From positions 237,832,978-237,896,977 of the forward strand of contig NC_090320.1 in NCBI RefSeq assembly GCF_040869045.1: a stretch of 64,000 nucleotides of DNA. The letters run 5' to 3'. Shown here piece by piece: positions 56,596 through 64,000 of this stretch. Source of the stretch: Eurosta solidaginis (taxonomy: Eukaryota > Arthropoda > Insecta > Diptera > Tephritidae). The first letter of the stretch is position 1; each line of letters begins with the position of its first letter. The notes below the pieces were generated by a model. The model searched no databases. It was given only the letters and a program-made list of their open reading frames with translations, and was not told the DNA's origin. Position numbers and translations under genes: made by a program.

Positions 56596-58016
56596 ATCCT
56601 TTTATAGCACACAGAGTATATTAACTTTGATTGGATAACGGTTGGTTGTACAGGTATAAAGAAATCGAGATAGATATAGACTTTCATATATCAAAATCAT
56701 CAGCGTCCTAAAAAAATTTGATTGAGCTATGTCCGTCCGTCCGTCTGTCCATCTGTCCGTTAACACGATAACTTGAGTAAATATTGAGATAGCGTCACCA
56801 AATTTGGTACACGAGCTTATCTGGACCCAGAATAGATTGGTATTGAAAATGAGCGAAATCGGATGATAACCACGCCCACTTTTTATATATATAATGTTTT
56901 GGAAAACACAAAAAACTTGATTATTTAGTAAATAATACAACTAGAATGTTGAAATTCGACGTTGTACTGATATTGAGACTCTTGGTAAAAATTTGCAAAA
57001 ACACTTTTAAAATGGGCGTGGCACCGCCCGGTTGTGATAAAATCAATTTTACGAATATTATTATTCATAAATCAAATATCGTTATACCTATCGTAACAAA
57101 ATTCTGCCTTTACTATAAGAAATGCTTTGAAGAAAAATTAACGAAATCGGTTAAGGACCACGCCCACTTTTATATAAAAGATTTTTAAAAGGGTCGTGGA
57201 TGAATAAAATAAGCTATATCTTTGCAAAAATGAGCTTTATGTCAATGGTATTTTTTTCCCAAGTGGAGTTATAACAATAAATAGGAAAAACTTCAAATTT
57301 AAAAAAATGGGCGTGGCACCGCCCCTTTTGTGACTAAGCAATTTTCTATGTTTCGGGAGCCATAACTCGAAGAAAAATTGACGGATCGTAATAAAATTAG
57401 GTACACAGATTTTCCCTATAGCAGGAAATATTTCTAGAGAAAATTAACGAGATTGGTTTGCAGACCACGCCCACTTTTATATAAAAGATTTTTAAAAGGG
57501 TCGTATACGAAAGTAATAAGCTATATCTTAGCGAAAAAGAGCTTTGTATCAATAGAATTTTACTTTTTAAATTGAATTATAACATTAAATTGGAAAACAG
57601 TAAAATTTTTGAAAATGGGTGTGGCACCGCCCCTTTTATGACTAAGCAATTTTCTATGTTTCGGGAGCCATAACTCGAAAAAAAATTAACGGATCGTAAT
57701 AAAATTGGGTACACAGATTTTCCCTATAGGTGAAAATATTTCTGGTAAAAACGGACGGGATCAGTTACAGACCACGGCAACTTAGATATAAAACAACTTT
57801 AAAAGGATCGTAGACTAGAATAATAAGCTATAACTTAGCAAAAAATAGTTTTGAATCAATGATATTTCACTTATCAAGTTTTATTTGTAAGAGGAAATGG
57901 GGGGACATTTTTTTTTTAAACGGGCGGTGCCACGTGTTATGTAGAAAAGTAATTTATCTGAAATGAAATGTACAATTGAAGCTCACACTGAGTATATGAT
58001 GTTCGGTTACAACCGA
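56596..58016 (-). mobile_element. Family A3 element, longest copy
   Basis: Starts TTTTATAGCACACAGAGTATA, with the left arm of the terminal hairpin lost. Colinear with 26009-27201: TGAAATTCGACG, AAATGGGCGTGGCACCGCCC, GGACCACGCCCACTTTTATA, AGCCATAACTCGAA. The right side reaches CACACTGAGTATATGATG and GTTCGG-TTACAA-CCGA, where it switches into family B sequence at 58017. Confidence 0.82.
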
Positions 58017-58105
58017 GGTCTATCTATTTTCCTTTAAGGACTTTAAATTTTGAGATTCGTGACGAAGTTAATATACCATTTCATTTTCATGAAAGTTATA
58101 AAAAT
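58017..58105 (+). mobile_element. Family B 3' terminus fused to the A3 5' hairpin
   Basis: GGTCTATCTATTTTCCTTTA, GATTCGTGACGAAGTTAATA, CATTTCATTTTCATGAAAG, TTATAAAAAT: the last 90 bp of family B. It directly follows the A hairpin CCGA, replacing the A terminus CAAGTAAGG. Confidence 0.8.
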
Positions 58106-58189
58106 CAAAGTAGTGTGAATTTCATCTCCAAGAAGTACCGAGAAAAAAATTCTAAAAATAGAATTTAAATTGTAAATTAAATATTTACG

Positions 58190-58265
58190 TTGCTACGGCC
58201 GAAACTTGAACCCAGGACGTTTGGTATGAATATTCAATACAAGGAGCGACAGCGTTGAATCCAAA
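58190..58265 (-). repeat. tRNA-like SINE fragment
   Basis: GAAACTTGAACCCAGGACGT is the complement of a B box context (GGGTTCAAGTTTC) and lies 60 bp from CAATACAAGGAGCGA. Only a fragment remains. Confidence 0.4.
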
Positions 58266-58841
58266 ATTAGTTTTGATATCACTCCGAATGTGATCTCTGC
58301 CCGTTAGAACTCCATAACTGTACAAGGAGCAGCGTTTCGCAGACATTTCTCGCAGACTAAGGTCAAATAGGAAGTCGATTAATGAAAAAAAAAAACAATT
58401 CTTACTTTTATCATTAAGAGACTTCCATTGGGATTCTACATAAAATCTGCCACCTTATACTAATCGCCGGAAACTTATTAATCTTTCCACTCTTGCATGT
58501 CGTTGGGAAATACTTGGAATTGTATTTATGATTAAATTACTAAATCGTTTGGTCTCTAGCTCATTTCTGTTGAGCGAAGTAAACTTTAATGTCCCTTCCC
58601 GGCCTTCAAGACATTTAAACCTCTCTACCTAAAACATTGTAGAACAAATCTTGAATTAAAAGAGCCCTTCCGCTGTTTGTGTCAGAATTACAACTCCAAC
58701 TTTAGCACATTTGATGTTTTTTGCATTAAAAAATCTGTCTTAATAGTAACTAACTGTATTCACTAACATATTGAATTCAATTTCTACTAATTCTATCTAT
58801 TATATGTATGTATATTAGTTATTAATATGTCATTTATTTTA
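58266..58841. other. No gene seen
   Basis: Unassigned sequence without a coding frame. Confidence 0.5.
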
Positions 58842-58980
58842 CTTAGCTGATGAGGTTTCCTCTGTTGCTGAGCAGTTTTAGATTTACAAACCACTGCCTG
58901 ACAACGACTCGGCAGGAACGCGATTAGCCTGGCTTCATTGGACCACTTGAGGACAGTGCGCTGTCACAACGTCCATTAAG
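58842..58980 (-). repeat. Dispersed repeat F, copy 2
   Basis: Matches 14352-14520 (TGATGAGGTTTCCTCTGT, CACTGCCTGACAACGACTCG, CAGTGCGCTGTCACAACGTCC). It is attached to a 300-bp ORF with higher GC. Confidence 0.65.
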
Positions 58981-59290
58981 CCTAGCCGTCGGTATAAATA
59001 TTGGGTTCGTAGCGGTATTAAGTATGCTCACAGTGAGACTAGCTGCCGTCGCAAGAACTTGACGGCTCTTGCGTTGAAGTATCGCGCTACTCAGGTCATC
59101 TTCAATAAGTTCAGGCTTGCTCCTGAATACTTGAATGGTGTCGTTTGGGGGCAAGAAGCCGGTGACTATTGTGGCATTAGTCGCGGTTACAAGGATGTAG
59201 TCTTGTCTGGCAGCAAGGTTTACAATATTTCCGCCAGCATCTGTCATACAGATTGCGCCGGTGCTGGTGATATCTTAATGGTAATCCATT
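58924..59290 (-). CDS. Unidentified ORF with coding-like composition
   Basis: From MTDAGGNIVNLAARQDYILV the minus-strand frame reads 107 residues through TATNATIVTGFLPP, DDLSSAILQRKSRQVLATAA and TATNPIFIPTARLNG, ending in the repeat F block CDSALSSSGPMKPG. In-frame sequence extends upstream to about 59290 (DITSTGAIC). It is GC-richer than its surroundings. A plus-strand frame (59059-59337) overlaps and cannot be excluded. Not recognised; possibly a retroelement ORF. Confidence 0.35.
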
Positions 59291-59339
59291 ATGACTCTAT
59301 TATTACAAAGTTGGTTTTATGGTCAATGATCAATTGATA

Positions 59340-59639
59340 TAGCAGCTCATCAGCAAACCTGCTCCGGTTTAGGTTGTTTTATATAAACATAATGATTATT
59401 TACACCTAAAATTATGTTGAAAATCTGCTCGCTGTTTGATCCAGGCGATAGCGATTTTACCTCTTTTCAATAATAAGAACGTTGTTAAGTTTCTCACCTA
59501 CTTCGATTATTTATAGTTTTTGCTTTCTCCTGCTAATGTCTTCTTGTACAACCTCTTTTCTTATTTCGTCTTGGATTTTTTCCATAGTTGTAATGCAGCC
59601 CATAACAAAAGTTCGAATTCATGCGTTTTGACTGCTGTT
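59340..59639. other. No gene seen
   Basis: No coding frame; probably degraded sequence of the LINE whose ORF1 remnant follows. Confidence 0.4.
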
Positions 59640-59812
59640 AGGTTTCATAAATATCTCCTTGTGCATTAGCTACGGCTTCTCTAAAGGTCGGCTGATGGCT
59701 GCAGCGCGCTGTTACCAGATCTAATTTTTCGTGCTGATCTTATCACCGTAGCTACGTCGTCGGGTCGAAGCAGCCCAAGCATTTCTAGGACCTGGGAGTA
59801 GCTTTTGCCTTT
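59640..59812 (-). pseudogene. R1-like LINE ORF1 (gag) remnant
   Basis: Minus-strand frame GKSYSQVLEMLGLLRPDDVA continuing TVIRSARKIRSGNSALQ. After a stop and shift comes a short REAVANAQGD-like reading. This pattern (KSY-x-VL, TVIRSxRxxRSG, AVANA) matches the region before the zinc knuckles in R1/I-type gag proteins, as I know it. Several stops are present. Confidence 0.5.
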
Positions 59813-60900
59813 CCGGCGTTACCACGAATGTTGCAGCCTGACTATTTCATTTAGCCCGTTGCTTTACGCTTAGGAATTGAGCTGTTTAGGCTTCAGACGC
59901 ATTGCCTTGGACAATGACTCATTTTCCGGGAGCTAATTATTTTCGGTTTATTTTATTCCCCCCAGTATTTAGTCTGGCAATCAAAACTCGTTCGTAGGCG
60001 CTTTTTTTCGCTCGGTTCCCTGCTCTCTGTTTGGTTTGCCCTTAAACAGCACAAGAAGAGTAGAGCTATGCCGGTTTTTCCAGATACATAAAAATTAGTG
60101 TTGATATTACTCCAAAATGTGTCGACACTGCACTTTGTTTTTTTTTGTGTGTATATATCCGTTCCACCTACACCATAATTTTCTTCACAATTCTATTAAC
60201 CCCAAATAAATCAAAATTCCAACTAATCATTAATGTTGCAACCAAGTGTGCTGTCTTCGTCGATTCGTCGTTGCACAGTAGTCATATACTTAGCCTGAAA
60301 TATTTTCCGAAAATTTGTTCCACATCACTTTACGTTTCCACAGCGCTGGTGGAGGAGGCCAACGTAAAAAGTAAAAAAAAAAAAAACAATTTAGAATTTT
60401 TGTTTTATATCTTCCCTTTTGTTGTGGCTCGTGCTCCATTGCTCAGCGGTGTGTGAGCGTTTTAATAGCCACTTAGGCCACAGTTGCATGTTGAGTTCAT
60501 AATTCTATTATGGCCATGCCTGAAGTAGATAAAAAAAGGAAAAACCTATAAAAATAAATATAAAAGTTTTGTGAAATAAAAACCAAATCTAAACAAACAC
60601 TAATGAATGCTAAAAGTGTTTAACAAAAAATTTGCTTCCAAATATTTTATGTCATTTTGTGTGCGTTCAGAATTTTTAGATTTTTTAGTCTCGCATTTTC
60701 AGTATTCACATTAATGGTTTCTTGTCTCATTCGTATTTGTTAAAAGTAGCTAAGATTTCCATGATTTGTTTGCTATGGTTGATCATGTATCAGTTTTCTT
60801 TGGCACCTTAATCATCTTAGGCCATCGAAGCGAATGTGTATTACATGGGTTAATTGGTAGTGAATATACACTGAGAAGATAAATCATATTGAATAACTAA
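59813..60900. other. No gene seen
   Basis: One plus-strand ORF (60145-60456, 103 residues) with no domain, a Lys-rich run from an A tract and no supporting signals. The rest is AT-rich. Confidence 0.5.
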
Positions 60901-60904
60901 TATT

Positions 60905-61090
60905 AATTTGACTTGAAAAAATTTTCATTTGACTTAAAAAAGTCTTATTTCATTTGAAAAAGTTTCATTTGATTTAAAAACAGTTTCATTTGACTTGAAA
61001 AAAGTTTCATTTGATTTAGAAAAAGTTTAAATTGACAAAAAAAGGATATGATTTGAAAAAAAATTTTTGATATGAAAAAAGCTTCATTTG
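60905..61090. repeat. Minisatellite of about 22 bp, left part
   Basis: Imperfect repeats of TTGAAAAAAGTTTCATTTGA (about eight). The array resumes at 62232-62358 (GGTTTGAAAAAAGTTACATT and others), so it was split by the insertion at 61096-62231. Confidence 0.8.
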
Positions 61091-61095
61091 AGTTC

Positions 61096-61431
61096 CCCCA
61101 GCGGTTTAGGGGGTTAAAATATACCCGCGGTAGATATGCCTGTCGTAAGAGGCGACAAAAATACCAAATATATTCAAGGGGTTGTGTAGCGCAAACCTTT
61201 CAGGTTGCCAGCCAATATATAGCTCGACCAAACCCAATCGTCAACCTCACCTATCCGTGGTGAACAGCCGAAGTCCTGGCGACCCCGAGATCTTCATGGA
61301 TCTAGGGGGTGGGATGGCGGTTGGCCTACAAGGTCGCATGTGGTACCGGAACGTACCGGATCTGCTTCCGGAAAAGGACCATCAACATCGATAACACTCT
61401 CCAAGGCCTTCGGGGAGTGTCCTTATCGCTA
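61096..61431 (+). mobile_element. CAA-tailed retroelement H, copy 2 (left part)
   Basis: CCCCCAGCGGTTTAGGGGGT, GCCTGTCGTAAGAGGCGACA, GGGGTTGTGTAGCGCAAACC, CCTTCGGGGAGTGTCC, CTTATCGCTA. The tail TACAACAACAACAACAATAG continues at 62211 beyond the inserted MITE. Longer at its 5' side than 44716-45077. The ORFs 61072-61263 and 61182-61394 are not convincing. Confidence 0.8.
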
Positions 61432-62210
61432 CACTGAAAGAAATGGTGCTAGTAAAATCAACAAATCGGTTCTGTTGTTCTTGACTTAACGGAGATTCGG
61501 TGAAATTGATCGAATTATGGTTAATTCGACCGAGTTCTTTGCCAAGCGAACAAATTAGTTTAGTCATTTCAACAGAAGAGAAATTGTCGCTCTTAAGTCA
61601 ACTAAATTCTGTAAAATTGACAGATTCCTAATCAATCTAACTGATTTTTTTGTTAGCACAACTGATTTCACTGGTCATTTCAACAGCGATCAACAATCAA
61701 TACATGAGCAAATTTTAAAGAGAATTTTACGCTCTCTACTTTGTACTTATGTATGCTGTGTACTATATGTATGCACATATTTACGTATGTATATGGCAGC
61801 CGCCGTGGTGTGATGGGAGCGTGCTCCGCCTACCACACCGAAGACCCTGGGTTCACACCCCGGGGAAAGCAACATAAAAATTTTAGAAATAACGGGTTTC
61901 AATTAGAAGTAAATTTTCCTAAGCGGGGTCGCCTCTCTGCACTGTTCGGCAAGCACTCCGAGTGTATTTCTGCCATGAAAAGATCTCAATGAAAACTCAT
62001 CTGCCTTGCAAATGCCACAACATAGGTGCTTTCGTACAAAGATGTCGCAACAACTTTTTTTGTGCATTTGCCTACTAAAACGGTCAATTACGAATCAACG
62101 ATTTGTGCGCAGTTGATTCAACATCTTGTTGCGATGGATAAAAATTTACAGAAATTTCGGTTGAATTGACCCGTATTTCGGTTGATTTTACCATCCTTTT
62201 TCTTTCAGTG
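61432..62210. mobile_element. TA-flanked MITE
   Basis: CACTGAAAGAAATGGTGCTA at the left; the reverse complement of the right end is CACTGAAAGAAAAAGGATGG. Both are followed by a TAAAATCAAC block. The TA at 61430-61431 is repeated at 62211-62212, so it inserted in TA within the GCTACAACAA tail of element H. TA duplications fit Tc1/mariner mobilisation. A SINE lies inside it. Confidence 0.88.
61797..62025 (+). repeat. tRNA-derived SINE inside the MITE
   Basis: Head GCCGCCGTGGTGTGATGGGA with GCGTGCTCCGCCTACCACAC (A-box side) and B box CCTGGGTTCACACCCCGG. The body AAAGCAACATAAAAATTTTA, AAGCGGGGTCGCCTCTCTGC, GCAAGCACTCCGAGTGTATT, CTCATCTGCCTTGCAAATGC matches 53063-53285 and 52769-53010. Confidence 0.85.
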
Positions 62211-62231
62211 TACAACAACAACAACAATAGT

Positions 62232-62358
62232 TGAAAAAATGTTCTTTTCAAAAAAGGTTTGGTTTGAAAAAAGTTACATTTGGTTTGAAAAAAGTTTAAT
62301 TTGATTGAAAAAAAGGATATTAAAAACTTTCCTTTGAGTTGAAAACAGTTTCATTTGA
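62232..62358. repeat. Minisatellite of about 22 bp, right part
   Basis: Continuation of the 60905-61090 array (GTTTGAAAAAAGTTTAATTT, GAAAACAGTTTCATTTGATG). Confidence 0.8.
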
Positions 62359-62374
62359 TGATGTAGCCATATCT

Positions 62375-62760
62375 TCATATCTGCGTAAGTCTCATACAGC
62401 TCATCTCTATATAGTTCCTACGATACTCACCGGCACCATCACGGACAGGCCCAAAAATCTTCCGAAGGACTTTTCTCTCGAATACTCTAAGAACCATTTT
62501 ATCTTCTTCCGACACCGTCCATGTTTCCGAGTCTAATACAGCGGTAGATGGTGCGATTTGCGGGAGCGGCTTTTTTGTGGATTGGGCAGAGCCCACTTGA
62601 ATTCCAATTTGGAGGCATGTGCTCGTACCATATTTTAGATAGCAGTTGATGCTGTTCGAATCCGCGATTGAGCACCTCGGCGGGTAATCCGTCATAGCCT
62701 GGCGCCTAGTGATTTTTAGCCGGGGTATTGCCATTCTCACTTCGTCATAGTCGTTTGCTG
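62375..62760 (-). pseudogene. RTE-like LINE fragment with internal deletion
   Basis: The 62600-62760 part reads VRMAIPRLKNH, an APG-DGLPAE block and IWYEHMPPNWNSSG followed by CPIHKK, i.e. early RT motifs. At about 62550 it jumps to the C-terminal SETWTVSEEDKMVLRVFERK then VLRKIFGPVRDG. The palm with the catalytic YADD is missing. Such jumps arise by internal deletion. The family resembles LINEs with the LYGSETW...RVFERR C-terminus. Confidence 0.82.
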
Positions 62761-63286
62761 GATCACTGCTATCGATAACAACTTAAGCATACTCTGTACG
62801 TCAGTTAACAGCCTTTGAAGTGCAACCTCTTAATCTGATTTGGATTCAATAATCTGAAATTTGAGAATGAAACATGAATACTACAGCAGTGTGATTTAAA
62901 CCCCTAAATAGCTGTAATAACCCTTTCCCAATTCCATAGCGCTAAGTGGAAATGCGATTTGTTTAAAGATATGTCCTCTTACATAAACCAGAGAAAGACA
63001 AACACATAATGTAAAACACTTGTTTGTCAATCGTCAGCCAGCCTGTTTTCGACATTTAAATAAAACTAAATGTAAAGAAGACGGCATAGTTGACTGGTCG
63101 GCGCACCGTCGTTTCGAATTACCAAGTTCACATTTCCCTAATGCGTCGCGCTCGTTATTGTCGTCATTGTCATCTCTTTTCCAGCCGCCTGATTTGGTTG
63201 TAATTATGCTAATGCATTGGAATCAACTACAAAGATCTAACGATTTCTACAAATCTAATATCTAATATATATTATAAATGGGAAAG
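62761..63286. other. No gene seen
   Basis: Unassigned sequence; the ORF at 63020-63265 has no recognisable domain. Confidence 0.5.
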
Positions 63287-63396
63287 TTTGGATGTTAAGA
63301 TGTTTGGATGTTTGGATGTTTAGATGTTTGGATGTTTGGATGTTTGGATGTTTGGATGTTTGGATGTTTGGATGTTTGGATGTTTGGATGTTTGTC
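63287..63396. repeat. 8-bp minisatellite (GATGTTTG)n
   Basis: About 12-13 units of GATGTTTG with few mismatches, running directly into CCAGACGTTTGTCTTTGTGA of the next repeat. Confidence 0.92.
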
Positions 63397-64000
63397 CAGA
63401 CGTTTGTCTTTGTGACTCAATAACGCAAGAACGGCTGGACCGATTTGAATGAAATTTTGTACACATATAGCCAATAGTCTAGAAGGATCTACTAGCTATA
63501 TATTTTTCAAAAGGGGCGTGGTCCCCGCCCCCTAGGAACAGTTATAATTTAATTATTATATTTTTTCGTCTTTGCGACTGAATCACGCCAGAATGGCTAC
63601 ACGGATTTTGATGAAATTTGGGGCACAGATAGTAGTCTACTAGCGAAATTTTTTTCGAACATGGAAAGAGGGGTGGGGTCCCACGACCCTTCGAGAAATT
63701 ATTTTTCATAATTTTTACACATTATAACTTTACGTATACTGGCCTTCACCAATATCACAGACTCAAGGGGTCAAATAAGTCGAGGGCTTACAAAGTAAGC
63801 AGTGACACCCTCCGCCCGCCCCCCTTTATCTCCCCCTCTGGTGTAAAATCCATAAATTGTTATAACTCAATCTAAATTTTCTCCTAAATCAATAGTTTTT
63901 GATATCTGGTACATACAGAACGAGATCTAGACAATTTTGGAGGAACGATCAGTGGTCCTCTCGTCTACTCCCGCCATCCGCCCTCCATCAATTGTTTTTA
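63397..64000 (+). repeat. Dispersed repeat E, extends past the window
   Basis: AATAACGCAAGAACGGCTGG then ACCGATTTGAATGAAATTTT, AAGGGGCGTGGTCCCCGCCC. A second similar block is at 63575-63640 (TCACGCCAGAATGGCT, GATTTTGATGAAATTTGGGG). The phrase order (ATAAC, GAACGG, ACCGATTT, ATGAAATTTGG) occurs in many insect non-autonomous repeats; the family is not identified. Confidence 0.55.

Noticed and set aside
60145..60456. 103-residue plus-strand ORF as a small gene
   Set aside because: No motif, a Lys run from an A tract, and AT-rich composition like the flanks.

Overview
This is a repeat-dominated, AT-rich eukaryotic window with no intact host gene. The evidence points to a higher dipteran fly. The retroelement families are fly-type (Ty3/gypsy, I-clade, R1-like, RTE-like, Tc1, hAT). 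The two gene remnants have 58-139 bp introns. The commonest repeats begin CAAGTAAGGAAGG and end GTATAAAAA, a type I associate from memory with tephritid and calyptrate flies. The species is not identified; a tephritid fruit fly is my best inference.

Layout. 1-14302: a minus-strand Ty3/gypsy element (decayed pol 7319-10345, gag 10600-11635, an extra RING-H2 finger 11847-12035, tRNA-Lys-type primer site 12545-12566, right LTR 12572-13181). It is inserted in the integrase of a plus-strand gypsy element whose pol end (13182-13759) and 3' LTR (13771-14302) follow. A second copy of the minus-element LTR occupies 1-543. Two tandem-array elements (631-6305) lie between that LTR and pol. 14303-19756: an LTR fragment, a 750-bp family A element, a LINE 3' end with a TTAGG-like tail, and a 2-kb hAT-like element with GC-rich ends (16886-18934). 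19757-27201: more family A copies, a three-exon pseudogene with a SAM-like stretch (22361-23009) and a long perfect hairpin (23151-23468). 27202-32760: a decayed I-clade LINE whose RNase H is split by a foldback element. 32790-36530: a linked family B plus family A block, the A copy recombined with a third array family (D). 36600-38597: SINE-like repeats and the least repetitive stretch, with a candidate first coding exon. 38598-51444: two large family A copies, B copies and older retroelement debris. 51445-58105: SINEs, a gene remnant, a Tc1-like transposon (54140-55386) and an A/B chimera. 58106-64000: LINE gag/RT fragments, a four-level nest (minisatellite > CAA-tailed element > TA-flanked MITE > SINE) and an 8-bp minisatellite.

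Names used here. Family A: CAAGTAAGGA, then hairpin GTTCGG-N6-CCGAAC, then a subterminal repeat such as ATACTCAGTTGAG, ..., the reverse complement of that repeat, then TATAAAAA. A1 carries 130-bp tandem arrays; A2 and A3 lack arrays and have other subterminal repeats. Family B: CAAGTAGGGACGG, hairpin GTCTTCGGC-TGT-GCCGAAGAC, ..., TTCATGAAAGGTATAAAAA. D: a family with a related array of about 128 bp. Strand + for A and B means the CAAGTA end is on the left.

The most interesting signal is in families A and B. Both are bounded by hairpins and by subterminal inverted repeats whose sequence differs between subfamilies but always matches between the two ends of one subfamily, with compensatory changes in the hairpin stems. 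That suggests base-paired or jointly recognised ends, as in Helitron/Helentron-like single-stranded mobilisation. No transposase belonging to these families is present in the window.
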